Source: Thalassobaculaceae bacterium | GTDB lineage: Bacteria > Pseudomonadota > Alphaproteobacteria > Thalassobaculales > Thalassobaculaceae | NCBI GenBank assembly: GCA_029212785.1 | Contig: JARGOG010000010.1 | Coordinates: 1 to 52,440, forward strand | Reading direction: 5' to 3' | Length of the DNA stretch: 52,440 nt | In this document: piece after piece, positions 45,068 to 52,440 of the stretch | Position numbering within the stretch: position 1 is the first letter of the stretch | Layout of the letters: every line of letters begins with the position of its first letter | Made by a program: the position numbers and the translations under genes | Notes under the pieces: model-generated | Told to the model about the DNA's origin: nothing | Seen by the model: only the letters and a program-made list of their open reading frames with translations | The model's database searches: none

Positions 45068-46027
45068 TCACGTCCCCGCCAGCATCCCCTCGATCTTCTG
45101 CTGCACGCTGAACGCGTCGTCGAGGGTCGCGAGTCTGGAAGGGCGGCCGGACAGCAGGTCGTCGAGCGCGTCGAGCTGGGCACCGAGGCTGATCTTGCGC
45201 GGGTCCGCCGGCGGATCGAGGATCTCCTTCCACGGGCCGCCATCGGACTGGAACAGCCGGTAGAACTCGGCCACCAGGAACCCGGTCTTCTCGAAATTCA
45301 GGTAGACCTCCTGGCGGTCCGGCTGCACGCCGCCGACCGAGCCGAGGATCGACACCGGCACGCCGGCCTCGTTCTCCAGCCGGGCCAGTACCTGGGTCTC
45401 GCACAGGGTCGGATCGGCCGGATAGGACGGCTTCGCCCAGACCAGTTTGGTGCGCCCGAGGATGCGCTCGGAGAAGAACACGAAGTGGGAGATCACCTCG
45501 CGGGTGTAGCCGCCCTCGTCCTTGAAGCGCAGCCAGTCGGCATCAACCTGCCAAGCCCGCGGCCAGGCCGGGTAGGTGACGATGATGTTGATGTTGCTGA
45601 TCGTACCGGCCACACCCGAGGCGACGGCTTCCTGCACGGTGGCGAGCGCCTTGCCGGCGGCCTGGGTGAAGTTGACGGCGGCGGGCACGCCGGACGCCTT
45701 CAGCTTCTCGATCAGATCGCGGCTCTCCGCGATATCGACGCCGAGCGGCTTCTCCAGGAACACCGCTTTGCCGGCGGCCGCCGCCTCAAGCGCATAGGCC
45801 TTGCGCGGCACCGGCGGGCAGGCGAGGTAGACCACGTCGGCGGCGGCGATGGCGGCCTCCGCATTGTCGACGATCGGCACGCCCGGCGCCTCCTCGGCGG
45901 CCTTCCGGCAGGCGGCCTCGGACGGGTCCCACAGGGCCACCGGCTCGAACGCCGGATGCTCCAGAATGCGGCCGAGCAGCCGCCGGCCCATGATGCCGAG
46001 GCCGATGATCGCGATCTTATGGGCCAT
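45068..46027 (-). CDS. Gfo/Idh/MocA family oxidoreductase
   Basis: A 319-residue NAD(P)-dependent oxidoreductase. The Rossmann domain is residues 1-120: KIAIIGLGIMGRRLL, VVYLACPPVPRKAYALEAAAAGKAVFLEKPLG with the conserved Glu-Lys-Pro. Residues 125-290 form the alpha/beta substrate domain with GGYTREVISHFVFF where the catalytic His is expected. Members act on sugars, inositol or similar polyols; the substrate is unknown. GGGGGAG precedes the ATG. It is 158 bases from the gamma-glutamyltransferase gene on the same strand. Confidence 0.9.
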   Translation of the reverse strand: MAHKIAIIGLGIMGRRLLGRILEHPAFEPVALWDPSEAACRKAAEEAPGVPIVDNAEAAIAAADVVYLACPPVPRKAYALEAAAAGKAVFLEKPLGVDIAESRDLIEKLKASGVPAAVNFTQAAGKALATVQEAVASGVAGTISNINIIVTYPAWPRAWQVDADWLRFKDEGGYTREVISHFVFFSERILGRTKLVWAKPSYPADPTLCETQVLARLENEAGVPVSILGSVGGVQPDRQEVYLNFEKTGFLVAEFYRLFQSDGGPWKEILDPPADPRKISLGAQLDALDDLLSGRPSRLATLDDAFSVQQKIEGMLAGT

Positions 46028-46051
46028 GGCAGGCTCCCCCTCTGTGTTCGG

Positions 46052-46075
46052 CTTCCCGGCCCTGCGCCGGGATCC
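46052..46075. repeat. Intergenic palindromic repeat, copy 2
   Basis: This matches 34968-34991 at 22 of 24 positions, with core CCCGGC-CCTGC-GCCGGG as an inverted repeat. It is followed by GATCCAGCCC, a 4-base spacer and GGGCTGGATC (46071-46094), a second perfect inverted repeat. It fits a dispersed REP-like element. Confidence 0.6.
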
Positions 46076-46185
46076 AGCCCTGGGTGGGCTGGATCTTCAG
46101 ATATTTGTCTTTGACGCCTCGGCTGCCCTCGTTCCGGGTTCCGGCGCGAGGCCGGCAAGACGGAACGGAAGGGGACCTTGAAGGA

Positions 46186-47769
46186 TCAGTACCCGAGCGC
46201 GCAGCCGTCCTTGCGAGGATCGGAGCCGGCGACGAGCACACCGTTCTTTTCGTCAATGAGAACCGCCTGGCCACCGCCGATCGGCTTCGGCATGCGGGTC
46301 AGGCTGTGGCCCTTGGCTTCCAGTGCCTTGTAGGTTTCCGGCGCGAAAGTGCTCTCGACCTGCAGCGTGCCCTCGGTGGCGAAGCTGCGGCTGTCGTCCA
46401 GCGCCTCCTGCGGGTCCATGCCGCGCATCAGCAGGTTGGACAGGAAGGTGGCGTGGCCGGTCGACTGGTACTGGCCGCCCATGACGCCGAACGGCGCGAC
46501 GGCGCGGCCGTCCTTCACCAGCATGCCGGGGATGATGGTGTGCATCGGTCGCTTGTTCGGCGCGATGGCGTTCGGATGGCCTTCCACGAGATGGAACGAC
46601 TTGCCGCGGTTGTGCAGCATGACGCCGGTTTTCTCGCTCATGATGCAGCTTCCGAAATCCGAGAAGATCGAGTTGATGAAGCTGATTGCGGTGCCGTCCT
46701 TGTCGACGCAGGAGAGATAGATCGTGTCCTTGTGCATCGGGAAGTCGCTCGGCTCGAAGGCGCCGGCCTTGGCCGGGTCGATCATCGCGTTCAAAGCATC
46801 GAGATGGGCATCCGACAGCAGCCAGTCGACCGGCACGTCGACCTGGCGCGGATCGGCGACGTAGCGGTCGCGCTGCGCGTAAGCGAGCTTGGTCGCCTCG
46901 GCGATCAGATGGACCCGGTCGGCCTGGCTCAGGCTGGCGACGTCGTGGCGGTCGAGGATGCCGAGGATCATCAGCGCGCACACACCCTGGCCGTTCGGCG
47001 GGCATTCGAAGACCTCGTGGCCGGCGAACTTGCCCTTGATCGGGTCGACCCATTCAGGCGTGGCGTTGGCGAAATCCTCAAGACTGTGCAGGCCGCCGAG
47101 CTTGTTCAGGCTGGCGACCATGTCTTCGGCAACGGCACCGGTGTAGAAGCCGTCGCGGCCCTTTTCGGCGAGGATCCGGAAAGTGGCGGCGAGCTTCGGC
47201 TGGCTGTGGCGGGTGCCGATCGCCGGTGCTGCACCGTTCGGCAGCATGGCGGCCTTGGCGGCCGGGTTCTTCGACAGCTTCTCGACCGCATCGGCCCAGT
47301 CGCTGCCGACACGCGAGCTGATCGGAAAGCCCTCTTCGGCGTATTTGATCGCCGGTTGCAGCAACTCGCCGAGCGTCTTGGTTCCGAACCGCTCCAGCAG
47401 CGCCGCCCAGGCGCCGACGGCGCCCGGCACAGTGACCGTATGCGGATCGCCGGAGGCCCCAAGCTCGGTGATCCCGTTGCCGAGGAACCAGCCAAGCTCA
47501 GCCTTCGCCGGCGCGCGGCCGGAGCCGTTCATGGCGACGATCTCGCCACTGCCCTTCGGCGCGATCAGGGCGAAACAGTCGCCGCCGATGCCGGTCATGT
47601 GCGGCTCGACCACACAGAGCACCGCGCAGGCCGCGACCGCAGCGTCGATGGCGGTGCCGCCGGATTTCAGAACGTCGAGGCCGACCTGGCTCGCCAGCGG
47701 GTGCGAGGTGGCGATGGCGGCGTTGGGTGCGTACACCGGAGAACGGCCGGGCAGATGCAGATCGCGCAT
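46186..47769 (-). CDS. Gamma-glutamyltransferase family protein
   Basis: A 527-residue Ntn-hydrolase of the gamma-glutamyltranspeptidase family, made as a precursor that cuts itself. The likely new N-terminal nucleophile is Thr349 in HKDTIYLSCVDKDG, which starts the small subunit. Other blocks: ATSHPLASQVGLDVLKSGGTAIDAAVAA and MTGIGGDCFALI near the start, and FGVMGGQYQSTGHATFL near the end. There is no obvious signal peptide, so it may be cytoplasmic. Members hydrolyse gamma-glutamyl or cephalosporin amides; this subgroup lacks the classical TTHFS motif. The ATG at 47769 is preceded by GAGGAAG; ATG at 47787 is possible. It diverges from the acyl-CoA dehydrogenase gene. Confidence 0.9.
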   Translation of the reverse strand: MRDLHLPGRSPVYAPNAAIATSHPLASQVGLDVLKSGGTAIDAAVAACAVLCVVEPHMTGIGGDCFALIAPKGSGEIVAMNGSGRAPAKAELGWFLGNGITELGASGDPHTVTVPGAVGAWAALLERFGTKTLGELLQPAIKYAEEGFPISSRVGSDWADAVEKLSKNPAAKAAMLPNGAAPAIGTRHSQPKLAATFRILAEKGRDGFYTGAVAEDMVASLNKLGGLHSLEDFANATPEWVDPIKGKFAGHEVFECPPNGQGVCALMILGILDRHDVASLSQADRVHLIAEATKLAYAQRDRYVADPRQVDVPVDWLLSDAHLDALNAMIDPAKAGAFEPSDFPMHKDTIYLSCVDKDGTAISFINSIFSDFGSCIMSEKTGVMLHNRGKSFHLVEGHPNAIAPNKRPMHTIIPGMLVKDGRAVAPFGVMGGQYQSTGHATFLSNLLMRGMDPQEALDDSRSFATEGTLQVESTFAPETYKALEAKGHSLTRMPKPIGGGQAVLIDEKNGVLVAGSDPRKDGCALGY

Positions 47770-47922
47770 GGTCGGATGCTTCCTCATTTCGAACTGTTTC
47801 AAGCGGTGTAGCCCCTGCATAGATGCGGGGCAAGGTGCGTGGACGACCGCCCACGCGGAACCTATAGTCTGGCGCGGAAAAGCAAGCGTGCCGCGCAGGC
47901 ATGGCGATACCAGGAGGAAGCG

Positions 47923-49083
47923 ATGGCGCTCGACCAGGAGACCTTGAACCAGTTCGTCGATACCGTCCGCCGCTACGTGACCGAGCGCCTGATCCCGCTC
48001 GAGGAGCAGGTCAGCCGGGAGGACGCGATTCCCGAGGAAGTCTCCCAGGAGATGGCGGAGATGGGGCTCTATGGCCTTTCCATTCCGGAGGAATACGGCG
48101 GGCTCGGTCTCTCCATGTCGGACGAAGTAGTGATCGGCAACGAGCTCGGTCACACCGCTCCCTGCTTCCGGTCGCTGATCGGCACCAATGTCGGTATCGG
48201 CAGCCAGGCGATCGTCATCGACGGCACCGAGCAGCAGAAGCGCGATTATCTGCCGAAGCTGGCCAGCGGCGAGCTGGTCGGGTCGTTCTGCCTGACCGAG
48301 CCGGATAGCGGCTCCGACGCCGCCTCGGTGCGGACCTCGGCGCGTAAGGACGGCAACGGTTACGTCCTGAACGGCACCAAGCGCTTCATCACCAACTCGA
48401 CCCGCGCCGGCGTGTTCACGGTGATGGCGCGGACCGACCCGGACAACAAGGGGGCCGGCGGCATCTCCGCCTTTCTGGTTGATGCCAAATCGTCGGGCAT
48501 TTCGACCGGCAAGCCGTACAAGAAGATGGGCCAGCAGGGCACCCACGTCGCCGACGTGATCTTCGAGGACGTGAAGGTGCCGGGCGACGCCATCATCGGC
48601 GGCGTCGAGGGCCGGGGCTTCAAGACCGCGATGAAGGTGCTGGACCGCGGTCGCCTGCATCTGTCGTCGATCTGCATCGGCATGGCCGACCGGCTGATCA
48701 CTGAGTGTCTGGACTATGCCACCGAGCGCAAGCAGTTCGGCTCTCCCCTCAGCGACTTCCAACTGATCCAGGCGATGTTGGCCGACAGCAAGACCGAGGC
48801 CTATGCGGCCGAGGCGATGGTCAAGGACGCTGCCGCCAAGTTCGACGCCGGCGAGAACACCGCCATGGTCGCGGCCTGCGCCAAATACTACGCCTCGGAG
48901 ATGGTCGGCCGGGTGGCGGACCGGGCGGTGCAGATCCATGGCGGGGCCGGCTACATCAACGAATACGCGGTCGAGCGGTTCTATCGCGACGTCCGCCTGT
49001 TCCGGATCTACGAGGGCACCTCGCAGATCCAGCAGATCGTGATCGCCCGGAACATGCTGAAGGCACACGCCGCCGCGCGCTGA
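47923..49083 (+). CDS. Acyl-CoA dehydrogenase
   Basis: A 386-residue FAD enzyme that makes enoyl-CoA from acyl-CoA. The helical N-domain is followed by FCLTEPDSGSDAASVRTSA (about 126-144) and FITNSTRAGVFTVMART, which bind substrate and FAD. RKQFGSPLSDFQLIQ near 268 and QIHGGAGYINEYAVERFYRDVR near 338 are C-domain motifs. The catalytic base is Glu364 in IYEGTSQIQ. AGGAGGAAG precedes the ATG at 47923. No electron-transfer flavoprotein genes are near. Chain length preference cannot be read. Confidence 0.95.
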   Translation: MALDQETLNQFVDTVRRYVTERLIPLEEQVSREDAIPEEVSQEMAEMGLYGLSIPEEYGGLGLSMSDEVVIGNELGHTAPCFRSLIGTNVGIGSQAIVIDGTEQQKRDYLPKLASGELVGSFCLTEPDSGSDAASVRTSARKDGNGYVLNGTKRFITNSTRAGVFTVMARTDPDNKGAGGISAFLVDAKSSGISTGKPYKKMGQQGTHVADVIFEDVKVPGDAIIGGVEGRGFKTAMKVLDRGRLHLSSICIGMADRLITECLDYATERKQFGSPLSDFQLIQAMLADSKTEAYAAEAMVKDAAAKFDAGENTAMVAACAKYYASEMVGRVADRAVQIHGGAGYINEYAVERFYRDVRLFRIYEGTSQIQQIVIARNMLKAHAAAR

Positions 49084-49749
49084 AGCCCGGCGGCGGACCC
49101 GCCTGTTGCCGATCGGTCACGGCCTCGGCCACATATCGGTGTATCTCGGCAACATGTTCCACGAGCGTGGGCCGCCGGGATCGCCTCGTGCGCGGCCGGG
49201 CAGCCCTCACAGAGCGTGCGATCCGGTGGAGTGGGCGGCCCAAAGAGGCCACCAGATCTGCCGATGAATCCAGGTGCTGATACTAGAAGTTGACTGTTGT
49301 CGGATTCGCCTCGGCATCCAAGCCTGGGGCCCCCGATGCGCGGCCTTCTATCGAGTCCGAGTGCCGTGGCGAAGCGGCGGTTCGTGGGCCGTTGCATAAA
49401 AGCTACGACCGCGCAGGGGCCGGACTTTGAAACCCCGCGAGGCGACAATGGTCGGCTCTGGGACAATTCATTTGGGCCGTGTCGGTTTGTGACCAAAGGA
49501 TGATGTGGGTTACGCTAGCGTCACATCTTGCGGGTCCGTGATGCGCGGTCCGCGAAACAGCCGGGACAACCGGCGCATGTGGGGGGCAAGCAGGAGACGG
49601 CGTTCGACGGGCGCGCGACGGCCGCCCCGATACCGTCGATTTCCCGTCCCTACCGGAGCCGTCCGGCCCGAAACGGGTTCGGAGAGGGCCTCGCCGGCGA
49701 CCCTGTCGCCGTGCGGCGCGCCGCAACACCGAAAGCGAGAGGGAGTACC
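49084..49749. other. Long intergenic region before the BCCT transporter
   Basis: The 666 bases hold no gene I can support; a minus-strand open frame (49008-49496) has low-complexity, Arg/Pro/Gly-rich translation and overlaps the acyl-CoA dehydrogenase gene. The notable feature is an imperfect palindrome at 49502-49527 (GATGTG...ACGCT/AGCGT-CACATC). TTGTGA at 49478-49483 could be a -35. GAGGGAGTACC precedes the BCCT start. Confidence 0.5.
49502..49527. promoter_or_regulatory. Operator-like palindrome upstream of the BCCT gene
   Basis: GATGTG (49502-49507) and ACGCT (49512-49516) pair with AGCGT (49517-49521) and CACATC (49522-49527), with an extra GGTT on the left arm. The inner 10 bases ACGCTAGCGT are a perfect palindrome. 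It lies about 220 bases before the BCCT start. A regulator site or a hairpin is possible. Confidence 0.35.
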
Positions 49750-51366
49750 ATGACCGACCACGCCGTAAAGCCGCCCGACGGGCCGACCGACCTTATCGAG
49801 ACCGAGTATGAAATCGGTCAGGACAACATTCGGACGAATGTCGGGCCGTTCGGCCTCGACATCCACAACCCGGTCTTCGTCATCTCCGGATTGGTGATCG
49901 TCGCCTTCGTCTTTCTGACGCTGGCCCTGCAGGAGCAGGCGGCCGAGGCCTTCAATGCCCTGCGAGTCGCGCTGACCTCGACCTTCGACTGGTTCTTCAT
50001 CGGGGCGGCCAATGTCTTCGTGATCCTGTGCGTCGTTCTGGTCGTCACGCCGCTCGGCAAGGTCCGGCTCGGCGGGCGGGACGCCAAACCTGACTATTCC
50101 TACAGCGGCTGGTTTGCCATGCTGTTCGCCGCCGGTATGGGCATCGGGTTGATGTTCTACGGCGTTTCCGAGCCGATCTCGCACTTCAACTCGTCGCTCG
50201 CTGAGGGCGCCGGGTCGCCCGACAGTTGGGCTCCGCTTGCTGGAGCGGCCGGCGATGCGGAGGCGGCGAAGGCGCTCGGCATGGCGGCGACGATCTTCCA
50301 TTGGGGCCTGCACCCGTGGGCGATCTACGCCATCGTCGGTCTGGCGCTGGCGCTGTTCTCCTACAACAAGGGATTGCCGCTGACGATCCGCAGTGCGTTC
50401 CACCCGATCTTCGGCGATGCCGTTTGGGGTTGGACCGGCCATGTCATCGACATCCTGGCCGTGTTCGCGACCCTGTTCGGTCTGGCCACGTCGCTCGGTC
50501 TCGGCGCGTCCCAGGCGAATGCCGGGCTGGAGTTCCTGTTCGGCATCCCGGTTTCGGAGGTGTCCCAGGTCATCCTGATCTGCGGCATCACAGGCCTGGC
50601 GCTTCTGTCGGTGCTGGCGGGGCTGGACGCCGGGGTGAAGCGGCTGTCCGAGATCAACATGATCCTGGCATTCCTGCTGCTGATGTTCGTGATCATCGTC
50701 GGTCCGACCATGGCGATCCTCACCGGGTTCTTCTCGAACCTGGTGGCCTATCTGGAGTATCTGCCGGCGCTGTCGAACCCGATCGGACGGACCGACGCAA
50801 ATTTCAGCCAGGGTTGGACCTCGTTCTACTGGGCCTGGTGGATCTCCTGGTCGCCGTTCGTGGGCATGTTCATCGCCCGCGTCTCGCGCGGCCGAACGGT
50901 GCGGGAGTTCATCGTCTGCGTCCTGCTGATCCCGTCGCTGGTCTCCGTGCTCTGGATGACGGCGTTTGGCGGGACGGCGATCAGCTTCGTCGAGTCCGGC
51001 GTGTCGGCGATCTCCGATGCCGGTTTGCCGTTGAAGCTGTTCGTCATGCTTGAGCAGATGCCGCTGGCGCAGATCACGTCCTTCATCGGCATTGTGCTGG
51101 TGATCGTGTTCTTCGTCACATCGTCGGACTCGGGCTCGCTGGTGATCGACACGATCACCGCCGGCGGCAAGACCAATGCCCCGGCGTCTCAGCGTGTGTT
51201 CTGGGCCTGCTTCGAGGGGCTGGTGGCGATCGCCCTGCTGCTTGGCGGCGGTCTCGGCGCCCTGCAGGCGATGGCAGTGTCGACCGGCTTCCCGTTCACC
51301 ATCGTCCTGCTGCTGGCGTGCTACGCCATCGTCAGGGGGCTGATGAGCGAACCGAAATCGGACTGA
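49750..51366 (+). CDS. BCCT family transporter (betaine/carnitine/choline)
   Basis: A 538-residue, 12-segment membrane protein of the BCCT family, which takes up quaternary ammonium solutes such as glycine betaine, choline, ectoine or DMSP, using Na+ or H+. Family motifs: GMGIGLMFYGVSEPISHF near 130, FHWGLHPWAIYAIVGLALALFSYNKGLP near 183, and WWISWSPFVGMFIARVSRGRTVREF near 360 with the aromatic substrate box. The N-terminal 35 residues are cytoplasmic. There is no long C-terminal osmosensor tail of the BetP type. The ATG at 49750 has GGGAG upstream. Uptake could serve osmoprotection or catabolism. Confidence 0.94.
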   Translation: MTDHAVKPPDGPTDLIETEYEIGQDNIRTNVGPFGLDIHNPVFVISGLVIVAFVFLTLALQEQAAEAFNALRVALTSTFDWFFIGAANVFVILCVVLVVTPLGKVRLGGRDAKPDYSYSGWFAMLFAAGMGIGLMFYGVSEPISHFNSSLAEGAGSPDSWAPLAGAAGDAEAAKALGMAATIFHWGLHPWAIYAIVGLALALFSYNKGLPLTIRSAFHPIFGDAVWGWTGHVIDILAVFATLFGLATSLGLGASQANAGLEFLFGIPVSEVSQVILICGITGLALLSVLAGLDAGVKRLSEINMILAFLLLMFVIIVGPTMAILTGFFSNLVAYLEYLPALSNPIGRTDANFSQGWTSFYWAWWISWSPFVGMFIARVSRGRTVREFIVCVLLIPSLVSVLWMTAFGGTAISFVESGVSAISDAGLPLKLFVMLEQMPLAQITSFIGIVLVIVFFVTSSDSGSLVIDTITAGGKTNAPASQRVFWACFEGLVAIALLLGGGLGALQAMAVSTGFPFTIVLLLACYAIVRGLMSEPKSD

Positions 51367-51384
51367 CGACCGACATGAACTTAG

Positions 51385-51411
51385 AAAGGGGAGGCTCCGG
51401 CCTCCCCTTTT
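51385..51411. terminator. Bidirectional terminator between BCCT and TRAP genes
   Basis: AAAGGGGAGG pairs with CCTCCCCTTT around CTCCGG, flanked by A and T runs. It lies 18 bases after the BCCT stop and 11 bases from the end of the TRAP gene, so it can end both convergent transcripts. Confidence 0.85.
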
Positions 51412-51421
51412 CAGTTGCGGA

Positions 51422-52440
51422 TCAACCCGGGGCGGCCCGGCGGGTGACGAGACCGGTTCCGAGACCGATCGCCACCATGACCGCGCCGGCGATCACCGCA
51501 TCCCAGTGGCTGACGCCCATATCCTCGCTGCCGGGGAAGGCGAACAGCACACCGCCGATGAAGACGACCGTGCGGACCAGCGTCGACCACGCGCCCTCTC
51601 CGAAGGTGCCATAGCCGATCAGGTATCCCTGGGTCGACGAGGCGATCAGCAGCACGCCTGCTAGCGCGCTGGCCAGGACGACGATGATCTGCACCGGCGC
51701 GCCGTTGAGGATCAGGGCCGGCTCCAGCACGAAGAAGAACGGGATGAAGTAAATGATCGAGCCGAGCCGCATGGCGGAGAATCCGGCCTGCATCGGCGTC
51801 GCCCCGGAGATCGTCGCCGCCGCGAAGGCACCGAGCGCCACCGGCGGGGTGATGTAGGACAGCATGCCCCAGTACAGGATGAACATGTGCACCGCCATCG
51901 GGTCGAGGCCGGAGTTGACCAGCGACGGCGCCAGCACGATGGCCAGGAACACATAGGCCGCCGTGACCGTCATCCCCATGCCGAGGATGAAGCTGGTCGC
52001 CGCGCCCATCAACAGCAAGGCGTAGACGTTGCCGCCGGCCAGCAGCACCAGGTCGGTGGCGATCGAGCCGACCAGCCCGGTCACCGACAGGGCGCCGATG
52101 ATCAGCCCGATGGCGCCCAGGATGGCGACCAGCTCGGCCAGCACCTGTCCGGTCTCGTACAGGAAGTGCTTCAGGTCGGCCCAGCCGAGCCGCTTGCCGA
52201 AGATCTGGTTGGTGATCAGCAGCACCGCCGTCGCGTAGTACGGCGCCAGCGCCTCCTGCTTCAGGTAGAGCAGCAGGTAGATCAGCAGGCCGAGCGCGAA
52301 CAGGTAATGCCAGCCCTGGCGGAACACGTCGCCGAGCTTCGGCAGTTCCTCGCGCGGCAGACCCTTCAGGTTCTTGCGGGCCGCGTAGGCGTCGATCTGC
52401 AGGAACAGGCCGAGATAGTAGAGCAGCGACGGGATCACCG
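51422..52440 (-). CDS. TRAP transporter large permease, fused-type, C-terminal part (cut by the window)
   Basis: The visible 339 residues are the C-terminal part of a TRAP-type permease; the gene continues beyond 52440, so no start is seen. Segments are typical of the 4TM-12TM fused DctQM proteins: AELVAILGAIGLIIGALSVTGLVG, GMGMTVTAAYVFLAIVLAP, PMAVHMFILYWGMLSYITPPVALGAFAAATISG and SAMRLGSIIYFIPFFFVLEPALIL. The last 80 residues form extra membrane segments seen in the fused class. It imports an organic acid with a periplasmic binding protein that lies outside the window. It ends just before the shared terminator. Confidence 0.93.
   Translation of the reverse strand, partial: VIPSLLYYLGLFLQIDAYAARKNLKGLPREELPKLGDVFRQGWHYLFALGLLIYLLLYLKQEALAPYYATAVLLITNQIFGKRLGWADLKHFLYETGQVLAELVAILGAIGLIIGALSVTGLVGSIATDLVLLAGGNVYALLLMGAATSFILGMGMTVTAAYVFLAIVLAPSLVNSGLDPMAVHMFILYWGMLSYITPPVALGAFAAATISGATPMQAGFSAMRLGSIIYFIPFFFVLEPALILNGAPVQIIVVLASALAGVLLIASSTQGYLIGYGTFGEGAWSTLVRTVVFIGGVLFAFPGSEDMGVSHWDAVIAGAVMVAIGLGTGLVTRRAAPG

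Noticed and set aside
49008-49496. 162-codon minus-strand frame between the acyl-CoA dehydrogenase and BCCT genes
   Set aside because: Composition is Arg/Pro/Gly-rich, it overlaps a supported gene in antisense and has no family match or ribosome site.
1-52440. CRISPR arrays, insertion sequences, prophage or integrase genes
   Set aside because: No regularly spaced repeats, no transposase or integrase motifs and no phage structural genes were found.

Overview
The window reads as chromosomal DNA of a high-GC alphaproteobacterium, most likely from the Rhodospirillales or a neighbouring order with a marine or free-living lifestyle. Support for this comes from an NDUFA12-type complex I subunit next to a lone MlaD, a DUF2155 protein and aat; a class II (B12-dependent) NrdJ; the 41-residue form of ribosomal protein L36; fused MaeB; a PAS_5-type protein; and many solute transporters (four DMT/EamA exporters, BCCT, TRAP). 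There is no phage, insertion sequence, CRISPR array, rRNA or plasmid-type replication gene. One tRNA gene, tRNA-Leu(GAG), is present. The species assignment is inference.

Layout. 1-4.6 kb: an unknown helical protein, hspQ, a degenerate response-regulator-like protein, an SMP-30 type lactonase and a small charged protein. 4.8-8.6 kb: nrdJ, with a strong terminator and two NrdR-box-like sites upstream. 9.1-11.8 kb: an RraA/HMG-aldolase-like enzyme, a DMT exporter and an exported GH18-like protein. 11.9-16.2 kb: a housekeeping block, with NDUFA12, mlaD and DUF2155 on the plus strand facing aroQ-accB-accC and aat on the minus strand. 16.6-18.8 kb: a secreted Cache-domain protein and a chemoreceptor, separated by a terminator. 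18.9-23.4 kb: a LysR regulator diverging from a RidA-like gene, a DMT exporter with a CitE-like lyase, a methyltransferase and rpmJ. 23.6-27.6 kb: glcDEF. 27.7-31.0 kb: lipB, tRNA-Leu, a glycosyltransferase-like gene and a GSCFA gene broken by a one-base frameshift in a C7 tract. 31.1-36.8 kb: maeB, mgtE, a zinc alcohol dehydrogenase and an AT-rich orphan membrane protein. 36.8-39.3 kb: two overlapping DMT exporters and a PAS protein. 39.5-44.3 kb: a tight four-gene unit (cyclase family, ADP-forming acyl-CoA synthetase, nitronate monooxygenase-like, histidine-phosphatase-like). 44.4-45.0 kb: a two-gene cassette of unknown function. 45.1-52.4 kb: a Gfo/Idh/MocA oxidoreductase, a gamma-glutamyltransferase, an acyl-CoA dehydrogenase, a BCCT transporter and a TRAP permease cut by the window edge.

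How the genes work together. Most of the window is central metabolism (fatty acid start, shikimate, glycolate, malate, deoxynucleotides, lipoate) plus small-molecule uptake and catabolism. No clear defence or mobile system is visible. The least explained items are the Cache/chemoreceptor pair with its internal terminator, the 87/131-residue cassette, the AT-rich membrane protein, the unknown pathway of the four-gene acyl-CoA unit, and the C7 frameshift in the GSCFA gene.
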